A DNA stretch of 64,000 nucleotides, from positions 2,645,249-2,709,248 of the forward strand of contig NGZR01000007.1 of NCBI GenBank assembly GCA_002197995.1, given 5' to 3'. Under the pieces are notes generated by a model. It worked only from the letters and a program-made list of their open reading frames with translations, was not told where the DNA came from and did no database searches. This stretch comes from Gaeumannomyces sp. JS-464. Its lineage: Eukaryota > Ascomycota > Sordariomycetes > Magnaporthales > Magnaporthaceae. Positions 1-11,011 of the stretch are shown piece by piece. Each line of letters begins with the position of its first letter. Position 1 is the first letter of the stretch. The position numbers and the translations under genes were made by a program.

Positions 1-1569
1 GGACGAGGCCGAAGAGAGTGGGAGTCGACGAGGGGGCAGGAAACGCTCGGTGTCGGGGACGCCTACACCAAAAATGCGTCTCCGGACCTCTGTCTCGCGC
101 GGCCGCTCAGGTTCTTCTGTCACGTCTACGCCGCGACCGCCACCGCCTCGGAAGACGGACTTTGGCGAGCTGAGAACCAAGTTCGGCCCGTCCAGTTCGT
201 GCCGGATCTGGCAAAAGCAGACCTGATTTTTGCCAAGGCGAAACTGGGGCCCGTGGCCGACGTCGCCGACGGCTACGTGCCCGACACAATCCTGCGGGAC
301 TGCTTCACTGACGTCTCGGAGCGCCGAGTCTGGGCCCGGATCTCACGCTTCGGCAGCGCGCGGCTGCACGACGCGGGCGGCGGCTTTGACGCCGACGACG
401 GGTCCTACCGCCGCGTCGCCTGGCCCACGTCCGAGGTGCGCGCCGAGACCATCAAGACGGTGCGTCGCTGGATGGAGGAGGACTCGTTCGCGGGCGGCCG
501 CCCCACGCTCGGCGGCGGCGGCCTGGGCAGCGGCGCCAAAGGCAAGGGCAACATGTTTGGCTGGGACTCGACGGCGGCGTCGGACGAGCCCGCTATGCGT
601 CTCGACCAGGTCTTTGCCCAGCGGCGACTGAAGCGGGAGGCTGCTGCCGCGAAGAGGCAGAGCGCCCCGCCTGGGAGCTCCGTGACGGGGCTGCTGCCCG
701 TGGTGCCGCCCGTGGTCACCTCCGCTGGAGCCCCGGCCCCGCCGTTTGGGACGCTGCCGGTCACTGCCTCTGCGGCGGCGCCCAGCTTCGGCTGGAGCTC
801 TTCTCCCATCGCGGCACCCCGCCCGCGCCAAAGTCTGCTGTCGGCCCTGCCCGTCCCATGTCCATGTTTGCCTCGTCGCCATTGTCCTTTGGTTCTCCAG
901 CAGCGCTGTCTGGATCAAAAGGGAGCGGGGCGAAACAAGACCAGGCGCACGAGGCCGACCAGGACGATGACGATGATTGGGGCGAGATGATGGCGTCGCC
1001 AGCGCCAACCGGAAACCCTACCGACCCCAGCTTTGGCATGTTCCAGAACTGGCCAGACCTGGCCACGCAGCAGGTACTAGTGAGGCCCAGAAGACAGCCC
1101 TAATCCCTCGCCGCCGCCAGCGATGAGCACAGGGGACGCAGCCCCTGAATCCGCGGTCCCTGCCTTTACGCAACCCCCGCCCACCACAGACTCCGAACAG
1201 CACGGTCCCTCCTCCCTCGGGTGGGAACGTCGCGCCTAGCGCCTCCGTAGTGCAGATCCGTGGGACTTTTCTTTTTTCGGCCCGCCAGACATCGAAAGGC
1301 AGCCTCAGAGACCCGCGGGGACAAACCCTCCTTCGGCTGCCCTTTCTCTGGTGGCGGATTTGGAGCAGAAGGCACCAGTGGCTGCCTTGCCGCTTGGGGG
1401 TCCAACACCGGCAGCGGCTAAAGATTCGCAAAAGCAATCTGCCGTTTCTTTTGCGGCACCCGGATCTGAGACTACAAAACCCGCCTCGCCAGACCAGATG
1501 GACGAGGACGATGTCTTGGTTCGGCAAATTGTGCAAGGCCTTCCAGATCTGTCGTACATGCTGCGCTAG
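1..1569 (+). CDS. Conserved fungal protein of unknown function, 5'-truncated by window edge, frame-broken
   Basis: The reading begins before the window and ends at the TAG after ..GLPDLSYMLR at 1569. Protein-like sequence runs through several frames: frame 2 (2-74 codons, Ser/Arg/Pro-rich, ending near KTDFGELRTKFGPSS), frame 1 (VPDLAKADLIFAKAKL, then a compact block with VWARISRFGS and TIKTVRRWMEEDS at about 420-490), frame 3 (GTPPRPKSAV, MFASSPLSFGSP, acidic DDDDDWGEMMASP at about 960-1000), then frame 1 again (PWDFSFFGPP, VRQIVQGLPDLSYML). I recognise the RWMEED block and the acidic WGEM motif as conserved in filamentous fungi, but I cannot assign a function. Composition is low complexity, rich in Gly, Pro and FG-like pairs. 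At least three frame changes are needed; whether they are assembly indels or decay cannot be told from the sequence alone. Confidence 0.55.
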
Positions 1570-2627
1570 TTTATCTTCTTTTTTTTTGCTTCTTTCTTGG
1601 ACATCCCTATCACCACCGCGTAGGTTTCAGCGCACCTGCAGGCAAAACGCCACTGTTCCACTGTTCCTGCCGCTGGTTGCTCTTTCTTCTCCCTTTCACG
1701 CCCCCTTTCTTTTTTTTTTTTTTTTTTTTGGAAACATGAGGGCCGACAGGAATAGCTGAATGTTGTCGTACATAAACCGCATGTTTGAGGCGTTCAAAGG
1801 ACGGGCCAAAATAAGCGACACAAATGATTCATTTTTTTTTTTTTTTTTTTTTTTTTTTTCGCTTGATGACATCGCGACTTGTTTCCTCGTTGGTTTGGTG
1901 TATATGATGGCAGCATGGGCCTCGGCTCGCTTGAAATAAAACATTTATGGGCTATTCTTCCCTTGTGCGCGTGATATGCCAGACCGTAGTGGACGCTTCT
2001 TCACAAGGCTAGATTGCCATGGTCCGTTGTCATCGGTCAGTGGGTGTCCCTAGACGCGAGGGTTGCACGCGTAACGCTTCACCAGACACCTGCCACCTCT
2101 GCCCCTTTTTACCTCCCTTCTTCTTTGCATGGCGGCCATCTACTTAGGGGAAGATTAGTAACCATGTCGAAATTGCGGCTGTACATGTGGCAAGCTGTAT
2201 CATGCGACGCGATCGAGCCCGACGGCACGCACGTCAGACCTGCTTGAGGGAGAGACATGATCGTGTCTGGATGCAAGCAGAGGCGAGCGTTGTGGCGTTT
2301 TAATCGCCTCTAGTCCCCTCCTGTTTATAGCCCAGGCGTCCGATCGTTGCCTGGCACAGGTCTACTACGTGCGACGGCCGCCCTAGGGGAAGTAGGGAGG
2401 ACAGGGACGACTTCACTGTGTCGCATATTCCAAGAGAACGGGGCGGCAGACACTGCAGGCCCATCGCTGGGTTTCGCGGCTGTCATAAAGAGGCGTGCTG
2501 GCCTCCCCTGGGCAGCCGGCCTGGGCTATTGGAAAGGAGCAATGCGCAGTCTCGAGGCTATGCAATAGGTCGCTCTTTGACACTGCTCGCGTCTCGACTG
2601 GAAAGCAAGATCTCTATCAGTGTCACG
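1570..2627. other. Intergenic stretch with two long poly-T tracts
   Basis: Apart from probable 3' and 5' untranslated sequence I see no gene here. Two pure T runs, about 20 bases at 1710-1729 and about 28 bases at 1832-1859, are likely length-variable. Open frames of 70-80 codons in this stretch show no domain or codon pattern that supports them. Confidence 0.5.
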
Positions 2628-3730
2628 ATGGGCCTTGATAGGTATTCGTACACGCCGCTGCAGCCGGAGGCCAGGCCAGGCAGGTTCCCTCGAAGACAGG
2701 TCTTGACGATGCTGTCCATACTGGCGTCGCTGACCGTAATATGGCTGATGGCCGGTGACATGTCGTCGTCGCTGGATCTGGCGAGTAACACACCAAGACC
2801 CCTTTACCACACTTTTTTTTTTGAACTTGTTGGCGGCTAATGCTGGATCAACTGGAGGGAATCCAGGACTGGGATGGTGATACCACACAAGACACCTCCG
2901 CCGCCGCCACCAGAAACGCAACGACGCAGCCGCCGAAGCGGCCCGAGTTCCCGTCTGGGGCGGCCGTCATCGTCGAGACGCGCACGACGCCGAACCTGGT
3001 GCCGCTGATGCTGCACTTCTCGTCGACGCTGGGCCCGGCTGGCCGGTGGTGCTCTTCACGCCGGCGTCGTCGTGGACCCCGCCGCCCAGCGCGGCGCTGC
3101 ACCGGGCGCTGGCCGAAGGGCGGATCCGGATCCGGCACCTGCCGCGCAACGTGACGGGGTTCGCGACCCACAACTCGGTCTCGCTCTTCCTGGCCGGCGA
3201 GGCTGTGGGGCCAGCTGGCGACGCGCCAGGGTGTTGCTGTTCCAGACGGACAGCGTGATATGTGCCAACGCCAACAGACCGTCGACGACTTTGCGGGCTG
3301 GGACCTGTCGGGCGCCCATCGCGCCGCGCTGGGGCAGGGGCTACAACGGCGGCCTGAGCCTGAGGAACCCGCGCCTGATGCGCGACATTGCGCGCGCGCA
3401 CGGCGACGAGTTCCAGAGGGCCAACGTGCTGCCCAACAGGGACCTGCCCAGCCACGAAAAGTTCGAGGACCAGTGGTTCTACAGCAAGGCGGCTGAGATG
3501 GGCGCGAGGCTGCCGACCCCGGAGTGGCGAGGGAGTTTGCGGTCGAGACGGTCTACTTTGAGCGGCCGCTTGGGTTCCACCAGCCGGCGAGGTGGCAGAA
3601 GGACCGGATGGAGGAGATCATGACGTGGTGTCCCGAGGTGGCGATGCTGGAAGGCAGGCCAAGTTTGGGAGCTGAGGTTGTTTTGTGGTTAATATCCGCC
3701 CCTTTTTATCTTGTTTTGTCTTTACACTAG
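2628..3730 (+). CDS. DUF5672-type glycosyltransferase-like type II membrane protein, frame-broken
   Basis: The ATG at 2628 opens a basic N-terminus followed by a hydrophobic segment (VLTMLSILASLTVIWLMAG, about residues 26-44), a typical Golgi signal anchor. A probable intron lies at about 2785-2866, over the poly-T run. The lumenal domain then shows hallmarks of fungal DUF5672 proteins: AAVIVETRTTPNLVPLMLHF (2965 on), VVLFTPASSW, VLLFQTDSVICAN, DDFAGWDLSGA, RWGRGYNGGLSLRNPRLM, FEDQWFYSK, FAVETVYFERPLGFHQP and WCPEVAMLEG at about 3630. The LLFQTDS and GGLSLRN blocks are the presumed nucleotide-sugar and metal-binding regions of this GT-like fold. These blocks occupy frames 2, 1, 3, 2, 3 and 2 in order, so about five single-base changes interrupt the gene. 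It could be a pseudogene or a region of poor consensus. The family assignment is firm; substrate is unknown. Confidence 0.72.
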
Positions 3731-4186
3731 TACTAATACCAGCAGATATTGTTTTTGACTCCTAACCAGTAGCCCGAGAGGAAACCAGGGGCAGTCAAGA
3801 CTCGGGGACCAAGATGTTTCCTCATGCGGCACCCGCGCCCTGCCCCGACAATGTCGACGTCGAGACCCGCAGTCGCGCAATCACTAGTGCGGACCCCGCA
3901 GGAACCTGCTTGGGCGAACCCGGGGTCTCTAAGGCCTGTAAATGCAACCTGTGGCCCTGGGTATCTGCCTCGACAATGTTGCGCCAGCCCTTATCATGCC
4001 GAGATGCCAAGCCGGGACGGGCCGCTGGAGGCGGGTAGAGGAAGACGGGCAATTATGACTGCGACAATGCCATCCATTGCGCAGTATTTGAAGGAGGTCG
4101 GGCGGCCACCGGGAATTTGCTAGATACCAGACCTGATCTCCGCGCCTCGGCCCTTCTTCTCGCAGCCCCTCGTCGCAGCCGACAGA
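3731..4186. other. Intergenic region, no gene seen
   Basis: About 450 bases of moderate GC between the glycosyltransferase-like gene and the first MFS gene. The short open frames on both strands overlap and lack any recognisable motif. The stretch before 4187 is the likely promoter and leader of the MFS gene. Confidence 0.45.
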
Positions 4187-5789
4187 ATGGGCCTCCACAT
4201 CCCGCCCCAAAACCCGCCGCCGCCGACGACCAGCATGCCAAGTCGGCGTCCCTGACCGAAGAGGCCGACGTGGCGGGCGGCCAGGTGAACGAGCCGGTCG
4301 AGGGAGTGTTTGTGCACGACGGGCGATGTCCCCTACTTCCGCAGCGCGCGCAACGTGCTCGTCTTCAAGCTCGACGTCGTGCTGCTGGCCTGGATGTCCC
4401 TGGCCGCATCATGAGGAGATGGACCAGCGGCCACGACGCAAGCCTACGTCTCGGGCATGCGGGAAGCGCTGCAGCTGCGCGGCAACGAGCTGGTCGAGTT
4501 CAACACGTACTTTTCCATCGGTTACGCGCTGGGGCTGGTTGCGGGCAGCTGATCCAGACCAGGGTGAGTACTCCGGCTATGTAGCCATGATACCACATGC
4601 CACATGCGACTACACACGCCTCCACGTTCGCCCCTCCATCTTCCTGCCGATGTGCGAAACTCCGGGGCATGCTTGTGCTCTTCACTTACATGGCGCCCAC
4701 ACGCCCACAATCATCTTCGGCCTCCGCTTCTTCCTGGGGCTCTTCTGTCCGCGCTTCTGGCCCTCGGTCGTCGCCCTCATCTTCAACTGGTACATGCCCG
4801 CCGAGCTCGCCCTGCGCGTCGCCTGCTTTACCGTCTGCGACGTCGCCGGCGCCATGTTCCTCGGCGCCCTGCAGGCCGCCCTGTACCGCGACATGGACGG
4901 CGTCCACGACCTTCCGGCTGGCAGTGGCTCTTTAATCGTCTCGGGCGCCGTCACCCGTCGGCCAGGGCCTGCTCGCCTTTGTGACAGTGCCGGACTCGCC
5001 CAAGACGACGCGCGCGCTGTGGCTGACGGCCACCGAGAGGCGCCTGGCCCGCGCGCGCATGGCCGAGTTTCGGCGTCGCCACCCAGAAGCGCATCCCGGC
5101 GTCGGTGCTGCGCCGCAAGCTGCGGCAGCTGATCGCCCACCACGTCACCTGCCTCTTCCTGCTCGCTTTCGCCTTCAGCGCCTGGGCCCACCGCGCCAAC
5201 TCGTACTTTGTGCTGTACCTCGAAACCATCCGCGACGCGGCCACGGGGCGCCGCGTCTACGACACGTACCACGTCAACATTCTGCCCCTGGGCGGCTACG
5301 CGCTGCAGATCGTGACTAATCTGGTGCTCAGCCACTCTCGGACCGCTTCCGCTGGCGCTGGCAGATCAGCGTGCTGTCCGCCGCCGCCCACGGCGCCTGC
5401 CTGGCCGTGCTGTGCGGCCGGGCGGCCGACGACCGCGCCGTGCTGGCCTTTTACTTCTTGACCTTTGCCACCAACGCCGGCGGCCCGTCGCTGATGGCCT
5501 GGTTCGCCGAGATCTGCGCCGCGAGCCCGAGGCGCGGTCCATCATCGTGGCCATGACCGTCACCGTTGTCTATGTCGGACATGCCACGATCCCCCTGCGC
5601 GCGTTCCGTGTTGCTGATGCGCCGCGGTATCCTGTCGGCTTCCCGCTGGCCACGGCGTTTACGGCGGCCACCATTCTCGTGCGGCTCGGCATGCTGCTGT
5701 GGGATAGGCGGCACGCCGACATGGCCGAGACTGGGTATGCCGGCGCTGCCGTGGAGGCGTCGCCTGTGGAGGCTGACGAGGAGAAGTAG
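4187..5789 (+). pseudogene. MFS permease, anion:cation symporter (allantoate/pantothenate permease-like) family, multiply frame-broken
   Basis: The likely start is ATG 4187 (MGLHIPP..), followed by a hydrophilic cytosolic N-tail (SLTEEADVAGG). Transmembrane blocks with the family's signatures follow: DVPYFRSARNVLVFKLDVVL, AYVSGMREALQLRGNELV, FNTYFSIGYALGL and GQLIQTR, then VRPSIFLPMCE, IFGLRFFLGLF, PSVVALIFNWYMPAELALR and VPDSPKTTRALWLTATERR. The central loop and the last six helices follow (SYFVLYLETIRD, YHVNILPLGGYALQIVTNL, TFATNAGGPSLMAWFAEIC), with the stop at 5787-5789. RGNEL and FWPSV-type motifs are typical of fungal Fen2/Liz1/Dal5-like carriers of vitamins or organic anions; substrate is not predictable. 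At least six frame changes are needed. The intron expected after IQTR has a good donor (GTGAGT at 4564), but the position of the expected acceptor before GTTCGCCCC reads CCAC instead of a CAG. That favours real decay, so I call it a pseudogene with moderate confidence. Confidence 0.65.
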
Positions 5790-6119
5790 AAGGCCTGACG
5801 GGGGGGTGTGGGGTTGAAATGCAGAGAATCCGTTCGGGGAGTGGCTGGTTGTATTTTGGAGTGCTTGTGCATGTTAATCCTTTCCCCAGCCGGCCGGATT
5901 GCATCGCTGTTTTGCAATTGGTGATGGAGGGGACATGGTCTTGTATCCAAGTAAGCGCGAGCAGCGAGCTAGATCTACAATGCCTGGCCTAGGCCTCCGC
6001 CTAATTCCCTTCTCTCTCCCTCGACCAACTCAAGGCTTTCCACGCTTGATCTGATAACCCGTCGTTATCCAGCCTGTCCCCGGCTTCAACGGGCATCGCC
6101 TCGAAATCGTCCACCTTGC
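5790..6119. other. Intergenic region
   Basis: Contains the 3' end of the previous gene and the pyrimidine-rich leader (about 6000-6030) of the next transporter. Nothing else is recognisable. Confidence 0.4.
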
Positions 6120-7590
6120 TGCACATCTGGAGGCCCAAAAGTACCTCCTGGCCGCCCTTCACGTGTCAATGGGCGGCTTCGTCAACAGGTATGGCCTTAC
6201 CAGCCACCACCTCCTCGAACGTTGCATCTAACATCCAATCCACAGGTACGACGCCGACTCCGTCGCCACCATCACTGGCATGGCGTCCTTCCAGGCCTCT
6301 ATCGGCTTGCTGTCTCCCATCATGCGCAGCTGGACCATTTCGTCGCTCCTCCTCGCCGGCGTCGTGCCCTCGCTCTTTGCCGCTGTCCTGGCCGACGTTT
6401 ACGGCCACCTGCGCATCGCGCTCGTTGGCGCCGTCTGCCTCGCCGCTGGTGTCGCCTTGAGGCCACCGCCACCAACCTGTCCATGATCCGGTTTGGCCGT
6501 ATTATGGTCGGCCTCGGCCAGGGGCTGTATTAGGGCAGCCTCCATGTCTGCCTGACCGAGATCGCCCCTCCACCCATCGCCACCGCCTCGTCGCCATGTC
6601 GCAGGCCGTGGTAACTCTGGGCTTGTGCGCGGGCTACTTACCTGCTATCCCACACCATCAACGGGCATCCAGGCCGTTTGTGGCGCGCTCCTGGCGCTTG
6701 CGTGCTGCCTGCTGCCCGAGTCGCCGCGCCGGCTGCTCATCAAGGGCCGTGCTCGTGAAGCCAAGGTGAACATACAGAGGCTGGACTTCGCGCCCGACGA
6801 GGTCAGGCACGAGATTGGCGTCGTCGCCGCTGCGCCGACCCTCTTCGCCGAGGCCGGGCTCCCTGCCTCGACAGTCTCCTTCATTGCATATGGAGTCCTC
6901 GGCATTCTTCTGTTTGTCATCTCTGTCCTGGCGTTCCTGGTAGCCGACCACTTCGGCCGCCGCACGCTTGTTTCCGTCGGCGGCGTCGTCCAGGCATCGT
7001 GCATGGCCGCCATGGCCTCCACGTTCGCCAGCGGCGCACCGGCAGCAGCGGGCCTGGAGGCTGGTCTGTTGTTGTGCGATGGTGGTGTACGCGCGCCACT
7101 TGGGGCATCGTCGGCGAGATATAGCGAAATCCAGCCGGCGCAGGCTCGGGCTACGGCCACCGCGTTGGCGCAGGCTGCTCAGTTTGTACGTCTATGGACT
7201 CCCACGCAACCTCCCCCGCTGTGAATTAAAGGTGACATGGAGTCGTGCCCGACAGTTTTCCAACTGGCTGTTCGCTTTCGTTAACCCTATTTTCCTCGCC
7301 CAGCTACAGCAGGGCCCTTCTTTCTGTTTACGGTCGTGACGGTTGCGACGCGTCGTCCTCGTGCTCTATTGCCCGAGACCAGGGCAAGTCTCTCGAGTCC
7401 ATCTAGGATGTTTTTAATCCCCCTGTTAAAGATTTTGCTCAGAAGCACTGGTCACAGGGCTTCCGTCGCCGCCGACCTGGTCGTGAATCAAGCGACCGTG
7501 AGCATGCCCGCATCTCGCAACCTGCTGCTGTGGAGCTCCACTGAAGACAAGCTTGACGAAGCAAACGGGGACAGAGATGTCGCGTACTAA
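6120..7590 (+). pseudogene. MFS sugar-porter-like transporter, multiply frame-broken
   Basis: A first coding piece (AALHVSMGGFVNR) ends at a clean 57-bp intron, 6189-6245, with branch site CTAAC and CACAG acceptor. Reading continues YDADSVATITGMASFQA, then helices 2-4 (SSLLLAGVVPSLFAAVLAD, YGHLRIALVGAVCLAAGVAL, RFGRIMVGLGQGLY), CLTEIAPPPIAT, and the loop signature LLPESPRRLLIKGRAREAK at about 6710-6760. The second half shows FLVADHFGRRTLVSVGG at about 6935-6980, then NWLFAFVNPIFLAQLQQG (about 7260-7310), and ends with a LLPETR-type motif at about 7355. The G-R-D/H-x-x-GRR and PESPRxL motifs identify the sugar-porter family; a hexose or related substrate is inferred only. The start codon is uncertain. 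At least four frame changes are present, at about 6460, 6530-6620, 7090-7120 and 7320-7400. Confidence 0.62.
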
Positions 7591-7927
7591 AAAAGCTGTG
7601 GATTAAATCATAAGCCGCCTAACCGTTCAAAAATCCAGGGATAATTGGTCCGAGGCCAACCCTTATGTCCATATCGCTGGATGGAAGCGGAAATAAGAAA
7701 AGACCACCAGGTCTGGAGCCAGTGGAGATCGAGATCCAGGAAATAGGGCCGATTTATTCAGCTTAACTCCGAGCGGCGAATGGCAACGTCCATTTAGCTT
7801 CCCCATTGCTGGCCTCGAATCGAGCCGCTGTGAGATACAAAAGCCCACACGCCCGCTCTCAAAAACCATCTGAAAGAACTGCTCGTTAGATAGTTAATCC
7901 CGAGTTTCAAATTTCCTCGAGCCCAAT
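7591..7927. other. Intergenic region / presumed promoter of the NmrA-like gene
   Basis: 337 bases with no coding signal. Sequence upstream of ATG 7928 has no clear TATA box; AT content is higher at 7585-7640. Confidence 0.4.
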
Positions 7928-8957
7928 ATGTCTCCTACAAAGACCATTGCCATCGTCGCCGCGACGGGAAACCAAGGGTCTTCCGTGGCCAAGACCTTCC
8001 TCGCCACCCCTGGCTGGCATGTCCGGTGTTTGACACGGGACCCAGCCTCCTCCAAAGCGTCTGAACTCGCAGCCCTGGGAGCCGAGATGGTGCAAGCAGA
8101 CCTTGGCGACCCTGCCTCGCTCTCCCGCGCTTTCCAAGGGGCACACGCCATCTTCGTCAACACCGACTTCTGGGCCCCTACCTGGCCTCCCTCGGCGTGT
8201 CGTCATTCGAGGAGGCGTGGAAGGCGTCCTGTGCCTCCGCCAACGCCTCGGACGAAGCCCGCAAGCAGGGCTTCGACACAGAGGTGCTCCACGGCCGAAA
8301 CGCAGCCGACGCAGCTGCCGCGGTGCCCACGCTCGAGCGGTTCGTCTACTCGGCCTTGCCGCCCATGAAGGCCGCGTCCGGCGGCAAGTACCCTCACTGT
8401 CTGCACTGGGAGGGGAAGGCCGCCATTGTGGACTACATCCTGGGCTCGGACGCGGAGCCGCTGCGGTCCCTCGCGGTCAAGACGTCCCTCGTATACCTGG
8501 CAGCGTACAACACAAACGCCTTCCTCATGCCCAAATCCAGCGCCGACAGGCCCGGCGAGTACTCACTCATGGCGCCGTGTGGTCGAGACATGCGGCTCCC
8601 CATTGTCGACCCGGCCAGATCGACTGGTCCGTTTGTGCGCGCACTGGTCGAGCACGAGGAGCCCGGCACGAAGCTCTTCGCTTACGACAGAGACAGCGAC
8701 CTGACGATCGGCGAGGCCATGGACGTCTGGTGCCGCGTCACGGGGAAAACGTCGACGTTTGTGGGGGTGACGGAGGAGGAGATGCACGTGCTTACGGGCC
8801 TGCCGTACGAGGTACTGGACGGGCCGGCGCACATTGGGGAGTTTGGCTATATGGCGGGGTCTCGGGTGTCATAGAGCCCCGGCAGCTCAAGGTGCCGGTC
8901 GAGACGCGCAGCTACGAGGAGTTTCTCCGGGAGCGGCCTGTGGAGGAGTTACTGTAA
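7928..8957 (+). CDS. NmrA-like / atypical short-chain dehydrogenase (NAD(P)-binding)
   Basis: ATG 7928 (context CAATATGTC) opens MSPTKTIAIVAATGNQGSSV. The glycine-rich loop ATGNQGSS (about residues 13-20) is the NmrA variant of the Rossmann dinucleotide-binding motif, followed by CLTRDPASSKASELAALGAE and the acidic VQADLGDPASL at the end of beta-strand 3. The rest (ERFVYSALPPMKAASGGKY, KAAIVDYI, GEAMDVWCRVTGK) fits the family; length of about 342 aa is normal. The NmrA family includes nitrogen-repression sensors and many redox enzymes. Members without the catalytic Tyr-x-x-x-Lys often act as NADP sensors, and here YPHCLHWEGK is a possible remnant. Two single-base gaps break the frame: C5 read as C4 at about 8175-8180 (F-W-A-P-Y-L) and G5 read as G4 at about 8855 (M-A-G-V-S-G). 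Both repair cleanly, so I regard the gene as intact in the organism. Confidence 0.82.
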
Positions 8958-11011
8958 CTTTTACAAAAGCGCCAACTGCTTAGAGAGTCTGGACTAGCCT
9001 GGGGCGTCTATTGGGTATGCTGAGAAGTCCACATTCGTAGTCCTTTCTACTTAGTGGCCTTCAAGATCGCATAGCTAATCTTCCAACTTGCTGGCTGGGA
9101 TCTGCCTGGTTTAAGCCACGAACATCCCCGAGTACGGCTGTCTTCAAGGCTTTGGACGCATTTTTAGCTGGGTTATCCGTACGTATCTAGGTAGTGCAAT
9201 TCCATGTGTGTGTTAGCCAGCCGTGTTCGCTTCGGAAGTTTTTGGGTTGGACGGCTGCGTGCCACCGCTCGAACGATCTGTCAATTGATTGAGTTTGGAG
9301 TTGGCTGTGAATACAGCAACTGCATAATCCAAACAAAAAAAACCCAACTGGCTTTTTGTTCTAGGCGCACCCATATCTGGCAGGTCTGGCAGGTCGTTGA
9401 GAGGACGGGCACACGTGACTGCCACGTGACGGCTGTCCAGCCGACGCCAATTTTGGCTGACTCGATCGCCACGAGTTTCCAGAAACCCCGTCGTCATCTG
9501 TCGATCTTCCTGCCAGCGGCTGCATCGCACCAAGCTTCCTCCCATAGCCCTCTCCTCGAGACCCTCGCTCCCCGCAGCCCACCTCTGCCTCGGCGAGTAG
9601 CCATCTCCGGCTCCGAGACTCTGGACCCAGTTGTCCCTCCTTGGACCCCTCACCGCCCTCGCGGATCCAGGGTGACCCTCCTCCCTCCCACATGAACCCC
9701 AAGGCCACATGGGCAGGAACACACGCAGGGGAAAGGCAGGGCAGGGCAGGCCCGCGTCTTCGGAATCCGGCCGGCCGGGTTGAGGGAAGGGAGAAGGCCC
9801 AAACCCGACTGCTAGGATCATGGGCTTCCAGCACCTGGACCATGGCGGATTCCCGTCGGCCGCGGAAAAGCGCATCCCAGCCTGGCCAATTCCCCTGCTG
9901 CCTCTGTCTGATGGCTGCTCCCAAGACCGCCGCACCCGGGTCCGGCCACCCCAAGCGCCTTCCAAGCCGCCAGGCGGCGATGCTAAACGGGCTTGTGATG
10001 CCACCGTCCACGTGTGCTACACGTGTGGCCTACCTCAGCGACGAATTCCAGGCTGTCCTTTTGCCCGACAAGCTGCGCCGGACAAGCCCTTGGCCGCGGC
10101 GGGATGTGTGCGTTGGATCTCTTGCGACGTCCAGGCGAACCAGCATGCCAGCTTGGCCAGCTTGGCTTGGAAATGGGGGCGATGGCTGTCACTCTCCGGC
10201 GCGGCTGGCCAAGGCCCGACGGTGTGTCGGCGCCGGCGAATGAGGGCCGCCAGCGGCTCGTATGACGCGCCTGGGCGTTCTCGGCGACCCGTATTGGACG
10301 TGCCTCTCGTCTGTCTGCTGCCATCTGCCTGTGGCCCTGCCCTCGATCGCACTCTCGATCCTGTCCTCTGCTGGGCCCAGTGGACCCAGGCGGTGGACCG
10401 CGTCTGCTGTACCCTCCGGCGTCGCGCCCTCCCTCCTTTTCCTTCCTTGCCTGCCTCCCTCCCTCCATCACTCACACTTTTTCTGTGTCAGTGTGCCCCA
10501 AGGCAAAGGCTCCGGTTGATGGCTGAAATGCTTCAGTCTCCACCAAGACGCTGGCCTCCATTTGCCCGGCACCTTCCAGCGGCCCGCCAAGTCGCCAAGC
10601 GTGGACCGTTGACCCCTTTTTCGGCTCTCCGTGGTGGCAGATGGGCAAATGGGTCTTGCAAAATGGGCCATAATCTGTAATCCTCGAGAGAACCAGATTT
10701 GCGAGCCGTGGTGACGGTTCGCCTCCGCGCCGCTGCTGGATAAAAAGCTCGTTCCCCCTCCCTTGCCGTCCCAGCGGGCCCGACTTTGCTCTCTCCCAGC
10801 CAGCTTTGCAGTCTACCACATCTTTCCCCATCTCGGTAGCTGGTGCCCAGTCAATCCTTGCTGTGTTGGTTGTGTTTCTTTTTGGCTCTGCGGGCGAGAC
10901 TCGTCCTCATCTTCCCCTTTGCCCTTTACTTTGTTTTATTTTACCTCCCCTGCCCCTGCTACTTCTCTTCTCCCATAACCTACATGCACACGCAAGAAAC
11001 AAATTCCAGAC
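8958..11011. other. Long intergenic region, probable extended promoter of the MFS gene at 11012
   Basis: About 2 kb without a supported gene. Several overlapping open frames of 130-290 codons on both strands exist (9213-10471) but are Pro/Arg/Ser-rich, lack domains and look like GC-driven shadows. The stretch holds a paired E-box (9412-9430), polypyrimidine blocks at 10430-10485 and 10900-10975 of the kind found upstream of highly expressed fungal genes, and a TATA-like GGATAAAAAG at about 10738. Confidence 0.5.
9412..9430. promoter_or_regulatory. Paired CACGTGAC E-box sites
   Basis: Two copies of CACGTGAC, at 9412-9419 and 9423-9430, lie in direct orientation 11 bp apart (about one helical turn). 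CACGTG is the core site of basic helix-loop-helix factors such as Cbf1/Pho4/SREBP-type regulators in fungi. Which gene they serve is unclear: the nearest supported gene downstream starts at 11012, and the NmrA-like gene ends at 8957. Confidence 0.4.

Noticed and set aside
9213..10680. Overlapping open frames of 130-290 codons on both strands
   Set aside because: Six frames are open at once because of high GC. Composition is Pro/Arg/Ser-rich with no domain, splice logic or consistent start context.
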